Source of the DNA: PKWO01 sp036384915
GTDB taxonomy: Bacteria > Pseudomonadota > Gammaproteobacteria > Burkholderiales > Burkholderiaceae_D
Assembly: GCA_036384915.1 (NCBI GenBank)
Contig: DASVLJ010000003.1
Span: 1 to 14,178 of the forward strand
Direction of reading: 5' to 3'
DNA length: 14,178 bases
Part shown: in pieces, positions 1 to 6,756 of the stretch
Layout of the letters: the number at the start of each line of letters is the position of its first letter
Numbering within the stretch: the first letter of the stretch is position 1
The notes under the pieces: model-generated
Database searches by the model: none
Told to the model about the DNA's origin: nothing
Seen by the model: only the letters and a program-made list of their open reading frames with translations
Position numbers and translations under genes: made by a program

Positions 1-245
1 AAAGGCTTCAAGCAGCGAAATTCCGGTGTTTGCCATCTCGTCGTCCAAATTCCGAGAGTAAACGCCTTTCTTTCGCAGTTTACAAGCCTTATTTTGTGGT
101 TTTTCGCCTATTGGTCGCTTCGCTTCATGCGATTGCCCTGCTTGAATGTCGTGGCTGTTGGCAAAAAGATCGTAAATAGGCTCTTAGCGTGCGATTTTTT
201 CCGTTTTCTGTGTTCTCCCCCACTAGAGAATGGGAGCGAGCCCGA
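1..245. other. Non-coding left edge, no gene recognised
   Basis: This stretch lies downstream of the LysR stop codon. I see no credible gene: the short open frames have atypical composition and no recognisable motif. One small inverted repeat, CTCCC (about 215-219) and GGGAG (about 232-236), could form a hairpin after the LysR gene. It lacks a T-rich tail in the minus-strand direction, so I do not call it a terminator. Confidence 0.5.
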
Positions 246-1145
246 CTACTGCAGGTCCATGTCGTTCCGTAGCGCCTCGACCGCCATGTCGATGAAGGCA
301 CGCACCTTGCGGGTACCGTGCCGGCCTTCTCGGTGTACAACGTGGATCGGCACTGCGGGGTACTCGAAGTCTTCGAGCACTAGTGCAAGAGACCCTTCTT
401 TCACCCTCCGTGCGATCTGATAGAGCGGTAAGCGCGTGATACCGAAGCCTGCGACAGCGCACTCGGCCGCAGCTTCGTTCATTGTGGTCGTAAATCGCGG
501 CTGCAGCCGTATCGTTGCAGACTTGCTGCCGTCCCGGAACCTCCACTCGGGCGTTGGTGTTACTCCCGTGGCGGCTATGACGACATGCTGCGACAGGTCT
601 TCGGGGCGTTTCGGCGTTCCACGTTGTCGAAGATAAGTTGGCGACGCACAGAGAACCCCGCGTACTTGGCCAACCTTGATAGCTTGCAATGAAGAGTCGG
701 GCAACTCGCCAATGCGTACCGCGACATCGACCCCCTCGTCCACCAAGTTGACCACCCTGTCCACGAACCAGCAGTTGATGTCGACCTCAGGAAATTGAGA
801 TAGGTAGTCGCGCGCAATCGGGGAGACATACGTGCACCCAAAGTTCACCGATGACGTAACGGTGAGTTGGCCTCGCGGGAATGCGTGTGCACCAGCGGCC
901 GCGCTGTCAGCCTCCTCAATGTCCACGAGGATTGTCCGGCAGCTTTCTGCGTACCTCATTCCCACCTCAGTGACCTTGACGTAGCGGGTCGTACGCGTCA
1001 GCAGTCTTACACCCAGACGTTCCTCGAGCTCGCAAACGGCGCGCGTGACAACCGAGGGTGACACATTGAGCCGGCGTGCGGCAGACGCGAAACCACCGGT
1101 CTCGACGACCGCGAGGAACGTAGCCATGGCCTGTATTCGATCCAT
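246..1145 (-). CDS. LysR-family transcriptional regulator
   Basis: A 299-residue LysR-type regulator, the usual family length. The N-terminal winged helix-turn-helix (about residues 1-60) reads MDRIQAMATFLAVVETGGF, followed by SAARRLNVSPSVVTRAV and the wing at ERLGVRLLTRTTR. The rest (about 90-295) is the periplasmic-binding-protein-like effector domain, with family landmarks DGVDVAVRIG-like (EGVDVAVRIG), the LCASP stretch and the AGFGITRLP stretch. I chose the ATG at 1145 because AGGA lies 8 bases upstream and the classical MDR..AM start follows it. A start at 1187 would add 14 residues without a family match. It is divergent from the glutathione S-transferase gene, so it most likely controls that run and itself through the shared intergenic region. 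It closely resembles the LysR subgroup often found beside GST or oxidoreductase genes. The inducer is unknown. Confidence 0.95.
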   Translation of the reverse strand: MDRIQAMATFLAVVETGGFASAARRLNVSPSVVTRAVCELEERLGVRLLTRTTRYVKVTEVGMRYAESCRTILVDIEEADSAAAGAHAFPRGQLTVTSSVNFGCTYVSPIARDYLSQFPEVDINCWFVDRVVNLVDEGVDVAVRIGELPDSSLQAIKVGQVRGVLCASPTYLRQRGTPKRPEDLSQHVVIAATGVTPTPEWRFRDGSKSATIRLQPRFTTTMNEAAAECAVAGFGITRLPLYQIARRVKEGSLALVLEDFEYPAVPIHVVHREGRHGTRKVRAFIDMAVEALRNDMDLQ

Positions 1146-1320
1146 CGATGAACGTCCTGCGAATTTCAAGTCAGGCAATAACGCCATGACCCGGATGTTT
1201 ATTGTTATTTCGAGAATAGTGAATTGCAGTCCACCGTGATTCTAAATGTGGACGTGGCGATGGATCATTCGAGTCACGGACACGGAATCGTCCTGTTCGG
1301 ACATCGACAAAGGATCATTC
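1146..1320. promoter_or_regulatory. Divergent LysR/GST intergenic control region
   Basis: The 175 bases between the two divergent start codons should hold both promoters and the regulator's sites. The best LysR-box candidate is an interrupted dyad TTC-N9-GAA at 1209-1223, which contains a T-N11-A core and sits in an AT-rich patch. The AT-rich segment about 1198-1225 is the natural promoter location. This is inference from layout and a short dyad; no convincing -35/-10 pair could be fixed. Confidence 0.35.
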
Positions 1321-1932
1321 ATGAAACTCTACCACCACCCCCTATCCGGCCACTCGCACCGCGCACGCCTCTTCCTCAGCCTTGCCGGCGTGGAGCATGA
1401 GTTGGTCGAGGTTGACCTCGCGACCGGCGCGCACAAGAAGCCTGAGTTTCTCACACTGAACCCGCTCGGGCAAGTACCGGTGCTCGACGACGATGGTACC
1501 GTAGTGGCGGACTCTAACGCGATCCTTGTCTACCTCGCGAAAAAGCTCGGCCTACGGGACTGGCTGCCGCAGGACCCTGCTGCGTCGGCCACGGTACAAA
1601 AGTGGCTCAGCGTGGCAGCCGGGCAGATCGCCTATGGCCCAGCGGCAGCCCGACTCATCAATGTGTTCGGCGCTGACTTCAGGCCCGAGGAAGTTATTGG
1701 ACGCGCGCATGCGATCCTGGCAGTGATTGAGGCGCAACTCGCAGGCTATAGCTTTATTGCCGACTCGAAGCCTACCGTGGCGGACGTGGCGTTGTACAGC
1801 TACATCGCTCGTGCGCCCGAAGGCAACGTCGACTTGCAGGCCTATCCGAAAGTGCGCGCATGGCTTGCGCGGATTGAGGGATTGCCCGGCTTCGTCGAGT
1901 TCGGCAAGACGCCGGTCGGCCTGGCTGCCTGA
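1321..1932 (+). CDS. Glutathione S-transferase
   Basis: A 203-residue cytosolic GST, a normal length for bacterial enzymes. The N-terminal thioredoxin-fold domain (1-76) carries MKLYHHPLSGHSHRARL, with Ser9 or Ser12 in the catalytic position. It also has NPLGQVPVLDD with the cis-proline Pro53, and ADSNAIL with Asp64-Ser65 for the gamma-glutamyl group. The all-helical C-terminal domain (about 85-203) contains the SKPTVADVALYSYI helix-capping motif. These enzymes conjugate glutathione to electrophiles or reduce peroxides and disulfides. The ATG at 1321 is preferred over an in-frame upstream ATG at 1246 because AAGGA lies just upstream and the fold begins exactly here. It is first in the run, 58 bases ahead of the flavoprotein gene, and is probably co-transcribed with it under the divergent LysR protein. 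The true substrate is not evident. Confidence 0.95.
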   Translation: MKLYHHPLSGHSHRARLFLSLAGVEHELVEVDLATGAHKKPEFLTLNPLGQVPVLDDDGTVVADSNAILVYLAKKLGLRDWLPQDPAASATVQKWLSVAAGQIAYGPAAARLINVFGADFRPEEVIGRAHAILAVIEAQLAGYSFIADSKPTVADVALYSYIARAPEGNVDLQAYPKVRAWLARIEGLPGFVEFGKTPVGLAA

Positions 1933-1990
1933 CCCACCCACAGCCCCGATTGACCGGGTACAACCAACAACCCTTGCACGCGAGCGTTCT

Positions 1991-4075
1991 ATGAAAGCCC
2001 CAATCAACGCCCCTGCTGATTCACCCTGGCATGCCGGCGAACTCGCCATCCAGGACAGCGTCGACGCGGTACAGGCCATGGACCAGCCGGGGCGACTGTA
2101 CGTTAGGAATTTCTTGCTCGACCAGCATCGCACCTTCTATCCGTTGCTGCACTTCATCGTGCTCGGCGCGGTCGACCCGCAGGGCGATGCGTGGGCGACA
2201 GTGCGCGCTGGCGAGCCCGGGTTCCTTCAGTCGCCCGACCCCGCAACGCTGGTCATGCATGCCCCGCGCGATGCGGCAGACCCCGCCGAAAGTGGCATGA
2301 AGGATGGCGACGCGGTAGGGGTGCTAGGCATCGACCTGATGACACGCCGGCGCAACCGCGTGAACGGCAATCTGCACCCCTCCGGCGAAGGCACATTGGA
2401 GATCGGGGTGGTGCAGAGCTTTGGGAACTGCCCGCGCTACATCCAGAATCGTGAGTTTTCGTTCGCACGTGACCCAGCCTTGCCTTCGAGCGAGCCTGCG
2501 GTCCACCTCGACGCGCTCGACGCGCGGGCACACGAACTGATCGAACGGGCTGACACGTTCTACGTCGCTTCGTACGTGGACGGCCAAGACGGCATACGGC
2601 AGGTTGATGTGTCGCACCGCGGCGGCAAGCCGGGATTCGTGCGCATCGGCGGTGACGGCGTGCTGATCATTCCTGACTTCTCGGGCAACCAGTTCTTCAT
2701 GACGTTAGGAAACCTCCTCCTAAACCCGAATGCGGGCCTGCTATTCATTGACTCGGATACAGGCGACGTGCTGCAGATGACGGGCGAAGCAAAGGTGATC
2801 CTCGATGCTCCCGAGATCGCGGCTTTCGAAGGTGCTGAGCGTTTGTGGACCTTCACTCCTCGTCGCGTGGTCCACCGCCCCCAAGGCTTACCGCTGCGCT
2901 GGCGCATGACGGCAGACGGCTGGTCGCCCAACCTGCGCATGACCGGCAGCTGGGAAGACGCGGACCGGCGCATTGCGGCAAAGGCGCTAGCCCAACAATG
3001 GCGGCCTTTCCGAGTGACCCGCGTGGAGCAAGAAAGCAGTTCTGTGCGCTCGCTATATCTTTCGCCTAACGACGGCGTCGCGACGGTTCTTCCGCTGCCG
3101 GGCCAGCACCTGCCGATTCGCATGGTGCTGCCGGACACCGCCGAAGAGCTCTTCCGCGCTTACACGTTGTCGCTGGCGCCCTCGGACGGCGAGTACCGCA
3201 TCAGTGTGAAAAAGGACGGTAAGGCCTCGCGACACCTGCATAACCTCCGCGTGGGCGACCTGCTGGAAGCGCGGGCTCCGGCAGGCAGCTTCACGGTGGA
3301 TGCCGCGCAACGGCGGCCGCTGGTGCTGCTTGCTGCGGGCATCGGGATCACTCCCCTCCTGGCCATGCTGCGGCACCTCATGCACGAAGGCGTGCGCACG
3401 CGGGTCTTGCGACCTACCTGGCTGTTCCAGTCGGCGCGCACGCTCGAAGACCGCCCGTTCGACACTGAGCTCGCCTCGCTGGTGGAAGCCGGCAAGGGGG
3501 AGGTTCGGTGGGTGCGAGCGCTCAGTCAGCCTGGCGCGGCGGTGCTTAGCCGCGACTACGACAAGGAGGGGCGTATTGGCGTCGAATTGCTCAAGGCCAC
3601 GCTGCCGTTCGGTGACTATGACTTCTATCTCTGCGGCCCGCCCGGCTTCATGCAGGCGACCTACGACGGGCTGCGCGCTCTCAACGTTGCCGACGACCGC
3701 ATCCATGCTGAGACCTTTGGTCCTACCTCGCTCAAACGTTCGAGCGATGCAGGCAGCCGTGCGGCCGAGGCGGCCGTATTGGCACCTGCGGCCACTGAAT
3801 CGGTGCGAGTGGTCTTCACTGAGTCGGGCAAGGAAGGGCGCTGGAACCCCGAGGGCGGCTCGCTTCTCGACGTGGCGGAGGCGCGGGGGCTTACACCGCC
3901 ATTCGGCTGTCGAGGCGGAAGTTGCGGCACCTGCAGAACGCGTGTGCTCAAGGGCGCGGTGACCTATGCAATACAACCTTCGTTCCAGGTAGAAGCTGAC
4001 GAAGCACTAATCTGTTGCGCGTTGCCAGCGCAGGGCATGCACGCGTCGAATGAGGCTCTGCAGCTAGCAATTTAG
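1991..4075 (+). CDS. PNPOx-like / FAD-NAD reductase / 2Fe-2S ferredoxin fusion protein
   Basis: A 694-residue cytoplasmic flavoprotein with three modules. Residues about 10-325 match the pyridoxamine-5'-phosphate-oxidase-like family (HAGE near 14-17, FIVLGAVDPQGDAWAT near 55-70, DVSHRGGKPGFVRI near 206-219, PDFSGN near 228-233, the TLGNLLLNPNAGLLF stretch). Residues about 335-575 are a ferredoxin-reductase domain with FAD motif RAYTLS (389-394), nucleotide motif AGIGITPLL (449-457) and YLCGPPGFM (546-554). Residues about 603-690 are a plant-type ferredoxin, with cluster ligands Cys640, Cys645 and Cys648 plus Cys675 or Cys676. Electrons would pass from NAD(P)H through FAD to the iron-sulfur centre and the PNPOx flavin site or a partner. 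The ATG at 1991 has only a weak ribosome site, but the PNPOx domain starts right after it. The frame is also open upstream through the GST gene, which is just overlap. Substrate unknown. Confidence 0.93.
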   Translation: MKAPINAPADSPWHAGELAIQDSVDAVQAMDQPGRLYVRNFLLDQHRTFYPLLHFIVLGAVDPQGDAWATVRAGEPGFLQSPDPATLVMHAPRDAADPAESGMKDGDAVGVLGIDLMTRRRNRVNGNLHPSGEGTLEIGVVQSFGNCPRYIQNREFSFARDPALPSSEPAVHLDALDARAHELIERADTFYVASYVDGQDGIRQVDVSHRGGKPGFVRIGGDGVLIIPDFSGNQFFMTLGNLLLNPNAGLLFIDSDTGDVLQMTGEAKVILDAPEIAAFEGAERLWTFTPRRVVHRPQGLPLRWRMTADGWSPNLRMTGSWEDADRRIAAKALAQQWRPFRVTRVEQESSSVRSLYLSPNDGVATVLPLPGQHLPIRMVLPDTAEELFRAYTLSLAPSDGEYRISVKKDGKASRHLHNLRVGDLLEARAPAGSFTVDAAQRRPLVLLAAGIGITPLLAMLRHLMHEGVRTRVLRPTWLFQSARTLEDRPFDTELASLVEAGKGEVRWVRALSQPGAAVLSRDYDKEGRIGVELLKATLPFGDYDFYLCGPPGFMQATYDGLRALNVADDRIHAETFGPTSLKRSSDAGSRAAEAAVLAPAATESVRVVFTESGKEGRWNPEGGSLLDVAEARGLTPPFGCRGGSCGTCRTRVLKGAVTYAIQPSFQVEADEALICCALPAQGMHASNEALQLAI

Positions 4076-4133
4076 CCATCCGGCCAAGCGCTTCTTTATA
4101 AGTTATTTCCAAAAACGATCAAAAGGACTCGTT

Positions 4134-5009
4134 ATGACCTCACATTCCGCTATTCAACCCATCGTGCCACCTCCACGGCAGAGCATCCGTGTCGCCGGTG
4201 CCGGCGGTATCTCCATCGCCGCCCAGGCCTGGGGGCTCGCCGATGGCCCTGCGGTTTTGCTGATCCATGGCTTTCTCGGTGGACGGTTTTCATGGGCACC
4301 GCTGATTTGCGGGTCGCTGGCCAGCAAGACGAACCTCGTCACCGTGGAACTGCGAGGGCACGGGGCCTCCGACAAGCCAAAAGAACCGTCGGCCTACGCC
4401 GACAGCAAGGTGTGGGCGGACGATATTGCGGCGGTCACATCGGCCCTGGGTCTCAAACAATTCATCCTGGTCGCACATTCCTACGGCGGCGTTGTGGCGC
4501 TCGACTACCTGCGCCACAAGGGAAGTTCGACAGTGAAGGGGCTGCTCCTCCTTGCCGCATCCGCGGAACCACCTGGGGTTTCCCAGGACTACGTCCGGCC
4601 GGACACTTTGCCCGCATTGCAAGCGTCCCTCAGCCAGGACTTGTCGGAGCGGGTGGGCGGGATTCGTGGTTTCGTTCAGGCGATCTCACGAAGCCCGCTT
4701 CCAGAGGACCTTCACGACGCGCTGATTGCACAAGGAGCCATCTCCACTCCTTTCATGCTGGTCGGCGCATTTGCCCGCCGGCCGGTCAGCAACGTGGATG
4801 TTTTCACGAAGCTCGACATGCCGGTGATCTTTGCCTGTGGAAGCCACGAGAACGTTGTCACCCAGGCACTTGTGGAGCATGTGGTGCGGGCTGTGCCCCA
4901 TGCAACCAGCCTCACTCTGGACAATGTGGGCCATCTGCCGCAAATCGAGGCGGCCGACCAGGTCGCAGATTTGATTGCTGATCTGATCGCATCCAGTTCC
5001 AGCCAGTAG
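4134..5009 (+). CDS. Alpha/beta-fold hydrolase
   Basis: A 291-residue single-domain alpha/beta hydrolase with no signal peptide, so probably cytoplasmic. Visible motifs are the oxyanion segment LLIHGFLGG (42-50), the strand-turn VELRGHGASDKP (71-82), the nucleophile elbow VAHSYGG with Ser116, and the catalytic histidine in NVGHLPQ (His267). The acid is probably Glu239 in CGSHENVV, where Asp is commoner. The elbow reads A-H-S-Y-G instead of the strict G-x-S-x-G, a tolerated variant. The start is supported by AAGGA about 8 bases upstream. It lies 58 bases after the flavoprotein gene and probably belongs to the same run, where it could hydrolyse an ester, lactone or similar product. It could equally be a haloperoxidase-like or C-C bond hydrolase; motifs alone do not decide. 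Confidence 0.92.
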   Translation: MTSHSAIQPIVPPPRQSIRVAGAGGISIAAQAWGLADGPAVLLIHGFLGGRFSWAPLICGSLASKTNLVTVELRGHGASDKPKEPSAYADSKVWADDIAAVTSALGLKQFILVAHSYGGVVALDYLRHKGSSTVKGLLLLAASAEPPGVSQDYVRPDTLPALQASLSQDLSERVGGIRGFVQAISRSPLPEDLHDALIAQGAISTPFMLVGAFARRPVSNVDVFTKLDMPVIFACGSHENVVTQALVEHVVRAVPHATSLTLDNVGHLPQIEAADQVADLIADLIASSSSQ

Positions 5010-5102
5010 GACAAACCATCTCTCTACGATGATTATTTTGATCTCGCGCCGAGATACTCGCCGCCGCCGTTGCGGCAAATCTGTTATGGTCTTAGGTACT
5101 CC

Positions 5103-5333
5103 ATGACGAGTTCGTCCCACCATAACCAAGAATACGCCTTGCAAGCGCGTCATGGGATGCGCGATCGCATCGAAGCGATGAGCCAGCGGTTGGTGTGGCG
5201 CGAGATCACGCCTGCGCAGCAAGCTTTCCTCTTGCGCCAGTATGCCTTGGTGTTGGGCGCTATGGACTCGGAGGGGCAGCCGTCAGCGCCGGATGCGACA
5301 GGGCGCAGTTCACCCGCGCTTTCGACAACATGA
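5103..5333 (+). pseudogene. Truncated PNPOx-like N-terminal fragment
   Basis: An open stretch from ATG 5103 of 76 residues, whose first 55 or so align by eye with the N-terminus of the PNPOx module in the intact fusion gene upstream. EYALQARHGMRDRIEAMSQRLV parallels ELAIQDSVDAVQAMDQPGRLYV, and YALVLGAMDSEGQPSA parallels FIVLGAVDPQGDAWAT. After that the similarity stops in a non-homologous tail (ATGRSSPALSTT) where the family would continue for about 200 residues. I read it as the surviving head of a second PNPOx-like gene that suffered an internal deletion. Similarity to the upstream copy is modest, so it is not a recent tandem duplication. A short functional protein is unlikely. Confidence 0.55.
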
Positions 5334-5580
5334 CGATGCCCCGACTGATGTCCTGCGTGCGGGAATGTAGGGAGCACATGTATCGCGTGGGCGGTGTCAG
5401 CTTCCCGACGTTCGCCCTAAAGAGGGGGCGAACACCTGATTGTAATTCCTCACTCCCAGCGCTATGGGTATCCGGATGGCTTCGTTGACCATATCACCAA
5501 TCTGACGACGTTTGCCGCTGGAGATCAATGAGACCCCGTGGGCGCTGGTGCTCCGACAGGACGCTGCGTCTTATTTTTTA
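5334..5580 (+). pseudogene. Frameshifted coding remnant, family not recognised
   Basis: Between the PNPOx fragment and the next gene, coding-like peptide runs through successive reading frames. One frame ends near 5420 with HMYRVGGVSFPTFALKR. The next frame carries GEHLIVIPHSQRYGYPDGF and continues to a TGA at about 5529-5531. A third frame, overlapping it, gives NETPWALVLRQDAASYFLG up to about 5582. Joined, they would make a plausible protein end about 80 residues long, broken by at least two frameshifts. I cannot name the family. The two remnants could be one gene with a deletion or two unrelated ones. Confidence 0.4.
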
Positions 5581-5590
5581 GGAAAAATTC

Positions 5591-6088
5591 ATGACAATCA
5601 AATCAGTTTCTTTCACTTTTTCGCGTCGTGAGATGCTGGCGGCCTCCGCCGTGTTGTTCGCCAGCGGCATCGGTGGCCTCGGACAGGTGCATGCACAGGG
5701 CACGACCAAGGTGCCTCTGCCCCGCCGTCCGGAAGACGTGACCCCGTACATTTCAAGCGCCATCACCGCGGGTGACCTCGACGGCGCCATGAAAGTCTAT
5801 GTTGCAGACGCGGCTTTCGTGTCCAAGCCCGGCACCACCGTGCGAGGCCACAAGGCCATTCGTACGTCCTTGTCCGAATTCATGCAGCTCAAGCTGCCTA
5901 TCAAGGCGACTGACAAACATATCCTGGTCAGCGGCGATGTCGCGCTCCTGATCTCTGAATGGGTCATCGAAGGCAACGGGCCTGACGGTAAGCCCGTGAA
6001 GATGTCGGGAACGTCCTCCGATGTCGTCCGCCAGCAAGCGGATGGGATTTGGCGGTTCATGATCGACAACCCGTTTGGTACTGTCTGA
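5591..6088 (+). CDS. Exported SnoaL/DUF4440-like protein (NTF2 fold)
   Basis: A 165-residue protein with an export signal. Residues 11-16 read SRREML, a twin-arginine motif, followed by a moderately hydrophobic stretch (17-31) and a likely cleavage after VHA (about residue 35). The mature part has the pattern of the NTF2-like SnoaL/DUF4440 family: YISSAITAGDLDGAMKVYVADAAFVSKPG, then GHKAIRTSLSEFMQL, the LLISEWVIEGNGPDGKPVKMSG strand pair and a closing DGIWRFMIDNP. Such proteins bind or isomerise small molecules, and many lack a known reaction. A TAGGA ribosome site lies about 8 bases before the ATG. Tat export implies folding in the cytoplasm before transport to the periplasm. It sits some 580 bases from the hydrolase gene across decayed DNA, so joint expression with the upstream run is uncertain. 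Confidence 0.85.
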   Translation: MTIKSVSFTFSRREMLAASAVLFASGIGGLGQVHAQGTTKVPLPRRPEDVTPYISSAITAGDLDGAMKVYVADAAFVSKPGTTVRGHKAIRTSLSEFMQLKLPIKATDKHILVSGDVALLISEWVIEGNGPDGKPVKMSGTSSDVVRQQADGIWRFMIDNPFGTV

Positions 6089-6260
6089 ACCTGCACCCAC
6101 CGTAACTTCAAGCTATTCACTTGAGCATTCCTTGTTTTACCTCATGCACCTGTACGAGCAGGTTAGCAAGTTGCCGAACCACGAGATTTCCCGGGTTTCG
6201 GATGCTCAGCAATTGCTCGGAATCGCATCGCGGAGCAGTGGTTGGTGCAGTGACCTGCTC
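6089..6260. other. Spacer before IS3 remnant
   Basis: No gene is recognised here. An open frame runs through into the IS3-like sequence, but its translation before the GWLYLAVV motif matches nothing I know. A short hairpin, ACCTG (6148-6152) with CAGGT (6159-6163), has no T tail. Confidence 0.4.
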
Positions 6261-6712
6261 GGTTGGCTGTACCTAGCAGTCGTGCTCGGCCTGTTCTCGC
6301 GCCAGGTCATCGGCTGGTCCATGGGCAGCCGCATCGACACTGAACTGATGCTCAATGCCTTGCTGATGGCGCTGTGACGCCAGCAACCCAAGGAGCCGGT
6401 GCCGGTGCATTCTGACCAGGGCTGCCAGTTCACCGGACACGACTGGCAGGCCTTCCTGCGCGATCACAACCTGATCAGCAGCATGAGCCCGCGGGGCAAT
6501 TGCCATTACAACGTTGTCGCCGAGAGTTTCTTCCAGTTACTCAAGCGGGAGCGGATTCGCCGGCAGATCTACTCAACCCGGCAGGTCGCGCAGGCTGACG
6601 TGTTCAACTACATTGAGATGACTACAACCACAAGCGTCGCCACAACACATCCGGCGACGTCTCTCCGGTAGAGTTCGAGAAACGACATTCCCAACGGCTT
6701 GGGAGTGTCTAG
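6261..6712 (+). pseudogene. IS3-family transposase (OrfB) remnant
   Basis: The C-terminal half of an IS3-family DDE transposase. The motifs run in order: GWLYLAVVLGLFSRQVIGWSM, then HSDQGCQFTGHDWQAFL with the second catalytic Asp, then NCHYNVVAESFFQLLKRER with the catalytic Glu. After a frame change the tail reads YNHKRRHNTSGDVSPVEFEK and ends QRLGSV. The first catalytic Asp (in DITY, normally just before GWLYLAVV), the OrfB N-terminus and OrfA are missing. Two further lesions are visible: TGA at 6375-6377, where the family has Trp (ALWR.QPK), and a one-base loss near 6620-6624 (EMFYN reads as EMTTT). The stop is TAG at 6710-6712, inside the CTAG that borders the IS5 element. It is certainly inactive. 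Confidence 0.88.
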
Positions 6713-6728
6713 AGCGTGTTATGAACTA
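6709..6728 (+). repeat. Left terminal inverted repeat of IS5-family element
   Basis: It begins CTAGAGCGTGTTATGAAC and is the exact reverse complement of 7545-7564. The next inner base breaks the match (C at 6729; the partner would need A). Confidence 0.93.
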
Positions 6729-6740
6729 CATGTAAACTAT

Positions 6741-6756
6741 CGTGCATGACTGCACG
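6741..6756 (+). promoter_or_regulatory. Hairpin over the IS5 transposase start codon
   Basis: CGTGCA (6741-6746) and TGCACG (6751-6756) are perfect reverse complements around the four-base loop TGAC. They enclose the ATG at 6746-6748. In RNA this could mask the start codon and limit transposase translation, as is known for some other insertion sequences whose starts are sequestered. The function here is inferred only. Confidence 0.4.

Noticed and set aside
215..236. Hairpin downstream of the LysR gene as a terminator
   Set aside because: The stem is only 5 bp, the loop is long and no U tract follows in the minus-strand direction.
94..420. 108-codon plus-strand ORF at the left edge
   Set aside because: It overlaps the LysR 3' end antisense, lacks a ribosome site and has no recognisable composition or motif.
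2560..3976. Long minus-strand open frames opposite the flavoprotein gene (192 and 307 codons)
   Set aside because: They are antisense shadows of a GC-rich gene: Arg/Ser/Pro-rich low-complexity translations with no family motif, while the plus strand has clear domains.
5195..5488. QFTRAF motif suggesting an AraC-type helix-turn-helix
   Set aside because: Only a six-residue resemblance, with no surrounding AraC pattern; it lies in decayed multi-frame sequence.
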